Shown piece by piece: positions 24,924 to 33,920 of a stretch of 64,000 bases of DNA (position 1 is the first letter of the stretch; every line of letters starts with the position of its first letter). Made by a program: the position numbers and the translations under genes. Where the stretch lies: assembly GCA_947458745.1 (NCBI GenBank), contig CANGYQ010000002.1, forward strand, positions 372,001 to 436,000. The letters run 5' to 3'. The notes under the pieces were generated by a model, which saw nothing but the letters and a program-made list of their open reading frames with translations, ran no database searches and was not told the DNA's origin. This stretch comes from Bryobacteraceae bacterium. GTDB taxonomy: Bacteria; Acidobacteriota; Terriglobia; Bryobacterales; Bryobacteraceae.

Positions 24924-27790
24924 AGAAAGTACTATCGCTACTAGTCATCGCTGGTGCTGCCGCACTAGCTCAAGGGGTGAACGCCTACCTGTCCGGCACC
25001 ATTCTGGACCCGTCGGACCAGCCGGTTTCCGGTGCGGAAGTGAAGTTGACATCCGCGCAGAACAATCAAACCCTGCTCAGCCGCACCACCGATGCCGGAG
25101 TGTTCCGCGTGAACGGACTCACCACCGGAACCTACGCGTTGACGATTGAAAAGGACGGCTTCAAGCCCTATCGCATTGAAGCACTGGATTTGGTGGCAGG
25201 CCAGGAAGTAACCCGCATTGTCCGGCTGGAACTAGGCGCCGTGCAGGAAGCCATGGTGGTCACCGACACGATTGCCGAAATTGAGCGGGTGGCGGCCAAT
25301 GGCGTCCGCGGCTCCAACTATACGCCCCGCGAAGTGGAGAACATCCCGATGATCGCCGGTGGCCAGGGCCGCAACTATCGGGCGCTGTCCTATCAAACAC
25401 CCGGCGTGGGTTTCTCTTCGGCCAACCACGCGCCCTTTACGGTGAATGGGAACCGGCCCATCGGAGCGGTCAACACGATGGTAGATTCGGCCGAGTACAA
25501 CGACCCCGTTTCGGGCAATCTGCTTGGACGGGGCTTGACCGAGCAGCCCGTCTCGATGGAGACCGTCGAGGCCTTTGAGATGCAGACTTCAAACTTCAAG
25601 GCCGAGTTCGGACGCGCCTCCGGAGCGGTGGTCAACCTTGTCACCAAGCAGGGCGGCAACGACTGGCATGGTTCCACGTACTACTTGTTTCAGAACGAAG
25701 CCCTGAACTCGCGCAACCCGATGCTGACCGCCCGGAATCCGGTTCGCGTCAATATGCCGGGCATGACGCTGGGCGGGCCGCTCCGCAAGAACCGGCTGTT
25801 CTTCTTCGGCGGCTACGAAGTGAGCAGCCGCAATGCATTTCGCTCCTCTTCCACCATCACCACGTTGACCGCCGCCGAACGCGCCCGTGCAGTTCCGGCG
25901 GTGCGCCCACTGCTGGCCTACTACCCGGAACCGAACATTCCCGGAACCAATCTTCAGAGCACCGCTGTTTCCAGCCCGACCACCACACTGACGGGTATCG
26001 CCCGGTTGGACTATCAGCTGAATAGCCGCCACCGGCTGTCGGCCCGCCGCAACTGGGTGAATGCCATCGGCCCGACGCGGGACCGTTTGGGCGCGGGCGA
26101 CGCCGACACCATCAACCATTCGCACTCGGCGGTGGCCAGTCTCGATTCCACCCTGACGCCGCGGACCTACAATCAGTTCCGGGCTACCTATTCCACTTTT
26201 TACTCCAGAGTGACTCCCAGCACTCCGGTAATGGGAGATCCGGCGGTAAACGGTTTCATTGGCCTGATGCTGGTGACCGGCCTGCCCCGCCTGGGAACGT
26301 TCATTCCCCCCACCGAGACCCGCACGCACAACTACACGTTCGCCAACGACCTCAGCTACTCGGCCGGCAAGCACGTCATGAAGGCTGGTCTGATCGGGCG
26401 GATCATTCAGTACAACTCCACCAGCGACCGCAACTTCAACGGGACGATGATCTTCCCCTCCGTCGGCGCGTTCCTGGCCGGTGCCCCGCTGACCTACTCC
26501 CGTGCGATCGGCAATTCCCGGATCGATCAGCGCAATCAAGAACTAGGTTGGTACCTGCAGGACGACTGGCGCGTCACGCGCACCCTCACGCTGAATCTGG
26601 GCGTCCGCCACGAATACTACGGTGTACCCACGGAGAAGGCCAACCGCCTCACCCAACGCTATGGCTCCGACCGGAACAACTTTGCCCCACGCGCCGGCTT
26701 CGCGTGGGACATTCGCGGCAAGAACACCACCATCGTTCGCGGTGGCTATGGTGTGTTCTATTCCCCGCTCCAGATGGACTTCATCGCTCAATCCCGATTT
26801 ACGCCTCCGCAGGTCACTACGCTCTCCCGGTTCCAGCCGCGCTTCCCGGATCTGCTGGCCGGCGCGGTGATTGGTTCCGATAGCTATCTGGTGGACCGCA
26901 ATCTGGTAAACCCTTACGTGCAGAACTGGAACCTCACCGTGGAGCGCCAACTGTTCAGCCGGGGTTCGGTGCTCAGCATTGGCTATGTCGGCAACCGCGG
27001 CTCAAAACTGCCACGCACCATGCGTCCCAATGGCGGGGACAATCTGCAACCTAACCTGCGCCCCAATCCGGCCCAGGGCGTCGTGACTTACCTGACGTCG
27101 GGTGTCGCGTCGTCCTATCATGCGTTCCAGACGGCGCTCAACATGCAGCTCCGGCGGAAGCTCTCGGTCCGCGCCACCTACACCTTTTCGAAGTCGATCG
27201 ACAACGCTTCCGACACGGCTCTGCTTCCCATTGACGACCGCAATCTCCGTTTGGATCGCGCCGTCTCGGACTTTAATCAGCCGCACTTGGCCACGATCTA
27301 TTCGGTCTACGACCTGCCCTTCTTCTCCGGCAACCGTTGGTTGGGAGGCTGGCAGATATCCGGCTTAATGTTCGCCCGGAGTGGCACGCCATTCTCGTTG
27401 CTGGCCAACTCGAACAATCCGTTCGGGACGCTGAACAACCGCATCAACAACGTCCCCGGCACCATTCAGCGCACGGCCAACGGCAGCCAGCGCTTCGCTT
27501 TAACCCCGGGCACCACCGCCGCGCAGATTGTTCCAGCAGCAGGGCAAGTGGGCACGCTAGGCCGCAACTCAGAACGCGCTCCTAGTTTTGTCGACATCAA
27601 CCTCTCGCTGCAAAAGAGCTTCAGCATCAACGAGCGTCTTCGTGCTCAGTTTCGCGCCGAGGCCTTCAACGCGCTCAACCGGGCCAACTATGACACGCCG
27701 ATCAACAATCTGGGCAACGCGCTGTTTGGCCGCGTTCTCACGGCCGCCGAAGCACGCCAGTTCCAGTTGATGCTGAAGGTCTCGTTCTGA
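24920..27790 (+). CDS. TonB-dependent receptor with carboxypeptidase-regulatory domain
   Basis: A 956-residue outer-membrane receptor: signal peptide (to about residue 18), a carboxypeptidase-regulatory-like Ig domain (residues about 22-105, with SGTILDPSDQPVSGAEVKLT), a plug domain (VNGNRPIGAVNTMVDSAEYN; VETVEAFEM-like helix; VNLVTKQGGNDWHGS) and a beta-barrel ending in LKVSF, the terminal Phe expected of outer-membrane proteins. This is the Oar-like type abundant in Acidobacteriota. ATGA overlap with the CobN-like gene and TGATG overlap with the DUF2149 gene place it firmly in the operon. The ligand is probably a tetrapyrrole or metal complex, judged only by its neighbours. Confidence 0.88.
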   Translation: MKKVLSLLVIAGAAALAQGVNAYLSGTILDPSDQPVSGAEVKLTSAQNNQTLLSRTTDAGVFRVNGLTTGTYALTIEKDGFKPYRIEALDLVAGQEVTRIVRLELGAVQEAMVVTDTIAEIERVAANGVRGSNYTPREVENIPMIAGGQGRNYRALSYQTPGVGFSSANHAPFTVNGNRPIGAVNTMVDSAEYNDPVSGNLLGRGLTEQPVSMETVEAFEMQTSNFKAEFGRASGAVVNLVTKQGGNDWHGSTYYLFQNEALNSRNPMLTARNPVRVNMPGMTLGGPLRKNRLFFFGGYEVSSRNAFRSSSTITTLTAAERARAVPAVRPLLAYYPEPNIPGTNLQSTAVSSPTTTLTGIARLDYQLNSRHRLSARRNWVNAIGPTRDRLGAGDADTINHSHSAVASLDSTLTPRTYNQFRATYSTFYSRVTPSTPVMGDPAVNGFIGLMLVTGLPRLGTFIPPTETRTHNYTFANDLSYSAGKHVMKAGLIGRIIQYNSTSDRNFNGTMIFPSVGAFLAGAPLTYSRAIGNSRIDQRNQELGWYLQDDWRVTRTLTLNLGVRHEYYGVPTEKANRLTQRYGSDRNNFAPRAGFAWDIRGKNTTIVRGGYGVFYSPLQMDFIAQSRFTPPQVTTLSRFQPRFPDLLAGAVIGSDSYLVDRNLVNPYVQNWNLTVERQLFSRGSVLSIGYVGNRGSKLPRTMRPNGGDNLQPNLRPNPAQGVVTYLTSGVASSYHAFQTALNMQLRRKLSVRATYTFSKSIDNASDTALLPIDDRNLRLDRAVSDFNQPHLATIYSVYDLPFFSGNRWLGGWQISGLMFARSGTPFSLLANSNNPFGTLNNRINNVPGTIQRTANGSQRFALTPGTTAAQIVPAAGQVGTLGRNSERAPSFVDINLSLQKSFSINERLRAQFRAEAFNALNRANYDTPINNLGNALFGRVLTAAEARQFQLMLKVSF

Positions 27791-28188
27791 TGCCGGGCGT
27801 GAATCGTGTTCTTCCCCGGGGCGGACCATCGGACTGGCGCAGCAAGTCGCGCCGGTTCGCGGCCCACTCGGGCGATGATCACGATCCCTTGCTGGGATTG
27901 ATCAACCTTTTTGATGCCAGCATGGTACTGGTGGTGGCGATGCTGCTGGCGCTGCTGTCCAAAGGCAACGTCGCTGACATGGCGGCCCGCCTTTCGCAAC
28001 AGGATGTCACCATCGTCACCAATCCCGGCAAGCCGGACATGGAGATGGTGATCAAGCGCGGCAACAAAATCGAAAAGTTAAAGGCCACCGGTGAAACGGG
28101 CCGCGGCGCGGGACAGCGCCTGGGCACCGCGTTCCGGTTGGACAACGGAGAAGTTGTATACGTCCCTGAAGGAGGGCAATCCAAATGA
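27790..28188 (+). CDS. DUF2149-family membrane protein (HmuV-like)
   Basis: A 132-residue protein with one membrane helix (FDASMVLVVAMLLALL, about residues 38-53) preceded by DPLLGLINL and followed by a polar domain, VTIVTNPGKPDMEMVIKRG and GTAFRLDNGEVVYVP. This is the DUF2149 pattern. Size and topology resemble ExbD/TolR, the usual partner of ExbB-type channels, and DUF2149 proteins sit beside ExbB-like and CobN-like genes in hmu loci. It likely completes the channel with the first gene of the operon; that is inference. The start overlaps the receptor stop. Confidence 0.82.
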   Translation: MPGVNRVLPRGGPSDWRSKSRRFAAHSGDDHDPLLGLINLFDASMVLVVAMLLALLSKGNVADMAARLSQQDVTIVTNPGKPDMEMVIKRGNKIEKLKATGETGRGAGQRLGTAFRLDNGEVVYVPEGGQSK

Positions 28189-28991
28189 GAATTCTATTCA
28201 CTACAACCTTGCTGATGACCGCGACCACCGTGGCGCAAGCCCATTGGCCGTGGCTGGAACCGGGTAGTGCCAGCGCCCCAGCGCGCGCCTACTTTGGGGT
28301 CTACCCCAGTGAACGCATGGCCGGTCCACGCGTCCAGGCCATGGGCGCGGCCAAGTTCTGGAGCCTCGACGCTCGCGGCAATTACTCACCACTCAAGATC
28401 GTCGCCGAGACCGATGCCCTGAATCTTGGCAGCCATGAAGGCGTGGTGATGAACTACACGTTCGGTGTCTATGCCGGACATGGACCGGCTTCACTGGTGG
28501 TCTACACCGCCAAGGCCTTTCGTGGCACACCGGCGATGACCAGTCCGGAGCCGCTACCGCTCGACATCATTGCCTTGCAGAAGACCCCCTTGCGGCCCGG
28601 ACAGCCGGCAAAGTTCCGCTTGCTGCGCAATGGCCAACCGCTCAGCGCAACCATCGTGCGCGCCTACACCGCGGAGCAGGGAGCCGCCCACATGGCGAGC
28701 CTGAAAGCCGCCAAGAGCTCCGGCCACGGAGCGCCACCGGCATCGGCCACCAGCGGCGCGCAGTCCGGCCATGATCACCAGCATGGTGGCAAAGATGAAG
28801 CCAGCGGCGAGATCCCGGCCAGTGCCGTCAAGGCCATCTCGGGCGACAACGGCGAGTTCTCAATGACCCTACCCACGGCGGGGGCCTACCAGTTCCACGT
28901 CACACTCCGCGAGGACACACTGGGCACGCACGAGGGGAAGGCCTATCAGAGCGTGACGCTGATGACCACGCTCCGGATCGACTTACAGTAG
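28185..28991 (+). CDS. DUF4198-like periplasmic protein with His-rich segment
   Basis: A 268-residue exported protein (signal peptide ending TVAQA-HWPW) resembling the DUF4198 family of periplasmic proteins often found with nickel/cobalt uptake or TonB systems. The HWPW start of the mature protein and the two beta-rich halves fit this. Between them lies a low-complexity insertion with SGHDHQHGGKDEASGE at about residue 192-207, a plausible metal-binding site. Last gene of the five-gene operon, joined by an ATGA overlap to the DUF2149 gene. A metal-chaperone or ligand-delivery role is inferred. Confidence 0.72.
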   Translation: MRILFTTTLLMTATTVAQAHWPWLEPGSASAPARAYFGVYPSERMAGPRVQAMGAAKFWSLDARGNYSPLKIVAETDALNLGSHEGVVMNYTFGVYAGHGPASLVVYTAKAFRGTPAMTSPEPLPLDIIALQKTPLRPGQPAKFRLLRNGQPLSATIVRAYTAEQGAAHMASLKAAKSSGHGAPPASATSGAQSGHDHQHGGKDEASGEIPASAVKAISGDNGEFSMTLPTAGAYQFHVTLREDTLGTHEGKAYQSVTLMTTLRIDLQ

Positions 28992-29007
28992 GCCAACCTC
29001 GGGTGCG

Positions 29008-29034
29008 GCTGCTGGCGCTTAGGCCGTCAGCAGC
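29008..29034. terminator. Possible bidirectional hairpin between convergent genes
   Basis: GCTGCTG (29008-29014) and CAGCAGC (29028-29034) form a 7-base stem that overlaps the end of the DUF3891 gene. It lies between the converging operons. There is no U-tract, so termination by it is uncertain. Confidence 0.25.
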
Positions 29035-29840
29035 ACATCCAGTTCCACCTCAGTGGCGGCGGCGAAAGCGGCTTCCAGTTGAGCGGAAGATTCAAAGCGA
29101 GTGCCTCGCACATGCCGCGCCGGGAAGTGGAAGGTCAGCTCCAGGGCATCGAATGGCCACGGGTCCAGCTGGAAATGGCGCGGTGCCACGGGTATCACCT
29201 TCACCTCCGCCGTGGTGCCATCGTACAAGGGCAACGGGTGCAGCAAGTGGGCAGGAGCGGAATAGGCAACGCAGGACAACAGCGAAAGGTTGTCGCAAGC
29301 TTGCAGTAGGCGGAAGTGCTCTTCGATCGTGTGGGCGTCCCGTTCGATCTCGCTGAGAGACGCGTCCACCGCGATCCGGGCCAGCAGCTGCTGCTGATAG
29401 GCCAGCTGCTCCGTCAGAAATGTATCGAGCAACGGCAGCTGTGCCGGAGCGATCGTCGAGCGATCGGCATGCGCGGTCAGCAGGTTGTAGGTGTGCTTGG
29501 CGATCAGCAAACCAGCATAAGGATCAGCTTCGGCGATCAGACGCACAGCGCGCTCCCGCACGGCCAGATAGTCGGCCAGATCGATCTCCTCGAATGCCGA
29601 ATACTTGCCCACCAGTTCCACCGAGAAGGCCGACGGCTTTCCTTCGCGAGTGATGCTGGGGTGCGCGTCACGCGCCTTCCAGCCGTCATCGTGGGAGGCG
29701 ATGCCGTGCAGCACGCGAGCCCGCGGCTCCGGCCGGCGGAACCGTTCATTGCCCCACGCCGCCGCAAAGGCACCGGCCAGGCACGCGTGATCCGGATGCG
29801 TGATCAGCCACCAGCCTGTCTCGGACTCCATGCGAAGCAT
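29019..29840 (-). CDS. DUF3891-family protein
   Basis: A 273-residue cytoplasmic protein of the DUF3891 family. The His/Asp-rich N-terminus is conserved: ITHPDHACLAGAFAAAWGN, HGIASHDDGW and, further on, KHTYNLLTAHADR. The pattern of histidines and the HDDGW motif recall metal-dependent HD-type hydrolases, but no function is established. AGGAGGG sits before ATG 29840. It lies 12 bases after the ABC permease gene, as the last gene of the long leftward operon. Confidence 0.75.
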   Translation of the reverse strand: MLRMESETGWWLITHPDHACLAGAFAAAWGNERFRRPEPRARVLHGIASHDDGWKARDAHPSITREGKPSAFSVELVGKYSAFEEIDLADYLAVRERAVRLIAEADPYAGLLIAKHTYNLLTAHADRSTIAPAQLPLLDTFLTEQLAYQQQLLARIAVDASLSEIERDAHTIEEHFRLLQACDNLSLLSCVAYSAPAHLLHPLPLYDGTTAEVKVIPVAPRHFQLDPWPFDALELTFHFPARHVRGTRFESSAQLEAAFAAATEVELDVLLTA

Positions 29841-29852
29841 TTCGTTACCCTC

Positions 29853-30641
29853 CTATTCCGGCACATCAGACCGGCTCGACTCATGCCAATTGTGCAGCAA
29901 GTACCACTCGAAAAACATGGTGGCGAAGAAGAAGCTGAAGCCCAACGCGCTGGCGGCCAGCACTAGCGCGAACAGGTAGTCAGTTTCCAGTTGCCCGCTG
30001 GCGTAAAGGATCGAATAGCCCAGTCCGCCTTCACCCACGCGGCTGGACCCAGCAAACAGCTCACCCGTGATCGCACCAATCACTGAGATACCGGCCGATA
30101 TGCGGATGCCCGTAAACAGGTGCGGCAGTGCATGGGGCAGCCGCAAGCGGAACAGCACCTGTTGCGATGTTGCCTTGTGCATCAAAAACAGATGCAGGAA
30201 GTTCTCTTCGACACTGATCAGCCCCTGCGTGGTGTTGGCGATGATCGGCGGCAGGCAGATGATGAACGCTACTAGCGCCACCGAAAATAGACCACTCCCG
30301 GCCCACATCAGCACCAGCGGAGCGATGGCCACAATCGGCACCGTCTGCAACAGAATCGTGTAGGGGTAAAGCAGGCGGCGCAACCCGCGCCATTGGGCAA
30401 AGGCCAGCGCAACGGCCACACCCACCACGATGCTGGCGGCCAGTCCCAACGCGGCGGCTTCGGCGGTCAACCACAGCGAGCGGATCAACGACGGGAACCG
30501 GTTGACCAGCGCTTCGCCCACCACCAGTGGCCCCGGCAGCATGTACGGCGGAACCCCCAGCCATACCCCCGATTGCCAGATCAACAGCAGCGCGGCCATG
30601 ACGATCACGCTATTCACCACCAACCAGAGATGACGCTTCAT
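29853..30641 (-). CDS. ABC transporter permease (SsuC/TauC/ThiX type)
   Basis: A 262-residue inner-membrane permease with about six helices and the cytoplasmic EAA-like loop (PHALPHLFTGIRISAG) that docks on the ATPase. It is of the nitrate/sulfonate/taurine/pyrimidine uptake class. Together with the ATPase at 30638-31417 and the binding lipoprotein at 37105-38082 it would form one importer. The ATG overlaps the ATPase stop by 4 bases. The substrate is likely an amide- or pyrimidine-type nitrogen compound, judged from the hydrolases around it. Confidence 0.87.
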   Translation of the reverse strand: MKRHLWLVVNSVIVMAALLLIWQSGVWLGVPPYMLPGPLVVGEALVNRFPSLIRSLWLTAEAAALGLAASIVVGVAVALAFAQWRGLRRLLYPYTILLQTVPIVAIAPLVLMWAGSGLFSVALVAFIICLPPIIANTTQGLISVEENFLHLFLMHKATSQQVLFRLRLPHALPHLFTGIRISAGISVIGAITGELFAGSSRVGEGGLGYSILYASGQLETDYLFALVLAASALGFSFFFATMFFEWYLLHNWHESSRSDVPE

Positions 30642-31417
30642 CGGACCTCCGGGGCTGCCGCCTGCACGCTGCGCAACAGGCGCGAGACTTGCATCACTTG
30701 CTCGTCAAAGGCCGGGCTCAGCCGGGTCTCGGCCGTGCGCGGCCACGGCATCTCGATCGGGACCACATGCGCCACGCGGCCGGGATGCGGAGCCAGCACC
30801 ACGATACGCGTCGAAAGGAACACCGCTTCGGCAACGGAGTGCGTCACAAACATCACCGTCCACTGCTGTTCGGAATAGAGCCGCAGCAACTCCTCGTTCA
30901 AGCGGTCCCGGCTCATCTCATCCAGGGCGGCAAACGGCTCATCCAGCAGCAGAATCCGCGGCCGGCTCGCCAGCGCCCTCGCAATCGACACCCGCATCTT
31001 CATGCCGCCGGAAAGCTGTCGTGGATAGCGTTGCGCCAGCGCATCCAGGCCCACCAGTTGCAGCATCTCCCGCACCTTGGCTTCACGCGCCGCGCGCGCC
31101 ACTCCTTCCAACTCCAGGCCCAGGCCGACGTTCTGCTCCACCGTCCGCCAAGGCAGCAACGTTGCATCCTGGAAAATGAAGCTCATCAATTCGCGAGCGT
31201 TCGCGGGCTCCATCCCATTCACCGAAATCGCGCCGCTGCTGGGAGCCGTCAATCCGGAGACCAGCCGCAACAGCGTCGATTTGCCGCACCCGGAAGGGCC
31301 CAGCAGTGAGACGAACTCGCCCTTCTCCACCTGGAGAGAAACCTTTTCGACGGCCAGCGAGCCGCCTCTGAACTGCTTGCTCACCTGCTCCAGCTTGATC
31401 TCCGGACGGCTTACCAT
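30638..31417 (-). CDS. ABC transporter ATP-binding protein (SsuB/TauB/ThiZ type)
   Basis: A 259-residue ATPase with Walker A GPSGCGKST, Q-loop FIFQDATLLPW, signature LSGGMKMRVSIARAL, Walker B RILLLDEPFAALDEM and switch His in FVTHSVAEA. It energises import with the adjacent permease. ATG 31417 is chosen because GGAGG lies 7 bases upstream; an upstream in-frame start at 31459 lies inside the preceding gene. It overlaps the CocE-type hydrolase stop by 7 bases. Confidence 0.9.
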   Translation of the reverse strand: MVSRPEIKLEQVSKQFRGGSLAVEKVSLQVEKGEFVSLLGPSGCGKSTLLRLVSGLTAPSSGAISVNGMEPANARELMSFIFQDATLLPWRTVEQNVGLGLELEGVARAAREAKVREMLQLVGLDALAQRYPRQLSGGMKMRVSIARALASRPRILLLDEPFAALDEMSRDRLNEELLRLYSEQQWTVMFVTHSVAEAVFLSTRIVVLAPHPGRVAHVVPIEMPWPRTAETRLSPAFDEQVMQVSRLLRSVQAAAPEVR

Positions 31418-33126
31418 GGCGATACCTCCGAGATGGGCAGATGAACGGCGGACGGGCATTCGACGCTATGCAGCAACTGCTGCGTCGATCGCTGCCATGT
31501 CCAGGGACCGGCCTCGGCAGGCGGAATGGCGCTCGATGAGTTGCGGTCGTAGAGCGGAAATGCGCAGCTGGCAATCTCCAGGCGCAAGGCATCGCCCGGC
31601 TCAAGCACCACCGAGGTCGGCTCCAGCGTGAACTGCCAGCACTGCATACGATCCGCGGCGTAGTCCGTGAAGAGCCACGAAGAGCGGGCAATTCCGATCG
31701 AGAGAAACTCGGCGCGGCCCGAGGTGTTCACGCGAACCAGCTTGACCGTCAGATCTGCTTCCGGCGCAGAGGTGGCCGCGTAGAGCGTCACGCGCGGCTG
31801 TCCGAACAAACGGGCCGTGGCCTTTAGCGGCGGCGTTGAGTAGACCAGCAAGTTATTGCCAAGCTCCAGCGCCGCCTGATCAAAGGGACCACTGAACGCT
31901 TGCGGGCCTCCGGGCGCCATCACCGGAACTTCCGGGTCATACACGAACACGTCACGCGGCTCCTCTTCGCCGGGCGGCAGCGCGGTCAGCATGCCATCGC
32001 CTTTGCGCGAATTCGCCCGGCCCTGGCTGTGCAGATACAACGTGCAGGGTGCCTCCGCAGGCCATTCCTCAGCGGCCTGCCACTCGCCCGCACCCAGCGC
32101 GAAGTGGCGGACCCGCGGCTCCCCGGTGAACTCGCCTGAACCTTTCAGCCAGTGGTTGAACCAGCGCAGCAACACCTCATCGGTATCCAGGTTGGCCGCT
32201 GCGCCCACCCGCGTGTCGCCCACTTGATCACCCCACGGAATATGCACCCACGGGCCGGCCAGCAGGTACTGGTTGTCACGCGCAAACTGCGTACCGGCAC
32301 CTTCCCGCAAAGCACGGTAGCCCGCCACGGAGCCTTCCAGATAAAGGTCGTACCAGCCCGCCACATGCAGCGCCGGTACTTCAATCCGGTTCAGGCGCGT
32401 GCTGATGTCGAGCGCCCCCCAGAAGGCTGGATCCGGATGCCGGTGGGTGATCCAGTCGCGCAGATAACTTTCGCCAAGCGCGGGATGATCGCCATACGGT
32501 GCAACATTCGCCTGCGAGCGAATGTTGCTCCACGCGGCCTCCAGTTGATCGCTGGTCGCCCGGTCCCCGCGGCGGCGCGCATCTTCGCGCAGCATCTGAA
32601 TGCCCCAGGCCAGCGTCGAAAAGAGGCGCAGCGCACCCTGATGGTAGAACCAGCCGTGATAGAGATCAGTGGCCGTCATGTGGGGCGCGATGCAAACCAA
32701 GCCCTCCGGCTGCTCCGCTGCGGCCAGCAGTTGCGTGGAGCCCTGGTAGGAGAAGCCGTACATGCCGATGCGTCCGTTTGACGCCGGATGTCGGCGCAGC
32801 CAGGCAATGGTCTCCGCACCGTCGCGGCCTTCGTGGCGAAACGGGTAGAAGTCACCCTCTGATCCGCCGCGGCCCCGCACGTCCTGGATCACCACGTGAT
32901 AGCCCTGCCGCGCAAACCAGACCGGGTGCGCGTAGACCACCGTCGAAGCGATGTCCCGCCCGTAGGGTTGGCGCATCAGCAACGTGGGCCACGGGCCGTC
33001 GCCTGGCGGGTAGTAATGGTCTGACACCAAGCGGATGCCGTCCGAGAGCGTGCAGCTGACGCCGCGTTCCAACCGGACCCCGTTACCGCAGTCGATCAGC
33101 ATGCTGCCATGGGCTCCACTGGTCAT
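31411..33126 (-). CDS. CocE/NonD-family (X-Pro dipeptidyl-peptidase S15-like) hydrolase
   Basis: A 571-residue alpha/beta-hydrolase. The N-terminal catalytic domain has IQDVRGRGGSEG, the nucleophile elbow GMYGFSYQGS, the acid loop HVAGWYDLYLEG and the His loop AGPWVHIPWG. The C-terminal third is the jelly-roll domain typical of S15 and cocaine-esterase-like enzymes (TVKLVRVNTSG, LRLEIASCAFP). It should cleave an ester or amide; no signal peptide is seen. GTG 33129 is an alternative start, 3 bases upstream. It sits in an operon with creatininase-family, oxidase and transporter genes. Confidence 0.85.
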   Translation of the reverse strand: MTSGAHGSMLIDCGNGVRLERGVSCTLSDGIRLVSDHYYPPGDGPWPTLLMRQPYGRDIASTVVYAHPVWFARQGYHVVIQDVRGRGGSEGDFYPFRHEGRDGAETIAWLRRHPASNGRIGMYGFSYQGSTQLLAAAEQPEGLVCIAPHMTATDLYHGWFYHQGALRLFSTLAWGIQMLREDARRRGDRATSDQLEAAWSNIRSQANVAPYGDHPALGESYLRDWITHRHPDPAFWGALDISTRLNRIEVPALHVAGWYDLYLEGSVAGYRALREGAGTQFARDNQYLLAGPWVHIPWGDQVGDTRVGAAANLDTDEVLLRWFNHWLKGSGEFTGEPRVRHFALGAGEWQAAEEWPAEAPCTLYLHSQGRANSRKGDGMLTALPPGEEEPRDVFVYDPEVPVMAPGGPQAFSGPFDQAALELGNNLLVYSTPPLKATARLFGQPRVTLYAATSAPEADLTVKLVRVNTSGRAEFLSIGIARSSWLFTDYAADRMQCWQFTLEPTSVVLEPGDALRLEIASCAFPLYDRNSSSAIPPAEAGPWTWQRSTQQLLHSVECPSAVHLPISEVSPW

Positions 33127-33920
33127 CACGCATCGTGGCGCGGGACGAAGTGATACATCGCCTCAATGATCTTGGCGATCTCCCGGGCTGATTCCTTCAA
33201 CCACCGTTCCCCGTTCTCGGCCGTGGCCGCTGCCGGGTCACCCATCACTCCGCTGGGAGCGATGTCACGCGTCAGCCAAGCGAAGTTTGCGTGAGAGCCT
33301 TCCGGCTTCAGCAACTCCGGCTGGTCCACGCGGGCAATGTAGTGGGACGTGTATTGATCCTGGTGCACCAGATCGGGCGTGCCGTGCAACAGCAGCGCCG
33401 TCTCGATCTCACCGGCATGGAAGCCATAAGTTAGCTCCTGCTTGCTGACCGTGTCGAAGCTGGCCCCGGGCGAACCAAACAGCGTAAAGGTACGCAAGCC
33501 AAACTCCGCCCGCAGATCACGAGCCATCACATCCACCAGCGACGTATTGCCGCCATGCGAATTGTAGAGCGCCAACTTGCGGAAGCCACCGGCATGGACA
33601 CTGGCCCCCAGATCTCGAACGACCGCCATGAACGTGGTGGCCGAAACCGACAGCGTCCCCGGATAACCCAGGTGTTCGTTGCTCTTGCCGTAACAGATCG
33701 GGGGCAGCGCGTAGATCGGCAGCGCGTCGTCAAGCAGTTCCAGCGCGTGGCCCAGCAGCAGGTTGTTGAGCAGCGTATCGGTGGCCAACGGCAGATGATG
33801 CCCGTGTTGCTCGATCGCGGCCGTCGGCAGAATCAGCAAGGTCGATTCGCGCGGCAACGCGTCCACCTGTTTCCAGGTGAGGTAGGCAAAGTTGCGGCGA
33901 TCCGGTATCCAGGTCTTCAC
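33126..33920 (-). CDS. Creatininase-family amidohydrolase
   Basis: A 264-residue metal-dependent hydrolase of the creatininase family. The metal-binding motifs are intact: AAIEQHGHHLPLATD (about residues 34-48), YNSHGGNTS and GFHAGEIETALLL. Family members open cyclic amides (creatinine, FAPy-type formamides, dehydroinosose). The operon context of deaminase, oxidase, CocE hydrolase and importer suggests that it acts on a nitrogen-rich ring or formamide taken up by the transporter. Gene boundaries overlap both neighbours by 4 or fewer bases. Confidence 0.87.
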   Translation of the reverse strand: MKTWIPDRRNFAYLTWKQVDALPRESTLLILPTAAIEQHGHHLPLATDTLLNNLLLGHALELLDDALPIYALPPICYGKSNEHLGYPGTLSVSATTFMAVVRDLGASVHAGGFRKLALYNSHGGNTSLVDVMARDLRAEFGLRTFTLFGSPGASFDTVSKQELTYGFHAGEIETALLLHGTPDLVHQDQYTSHYIARVDQPELLKPEGSHANFAWLTRDIAPSGVMGDPAAATAENGERWLKESAREIAKIIEAMYHFVPRHDA

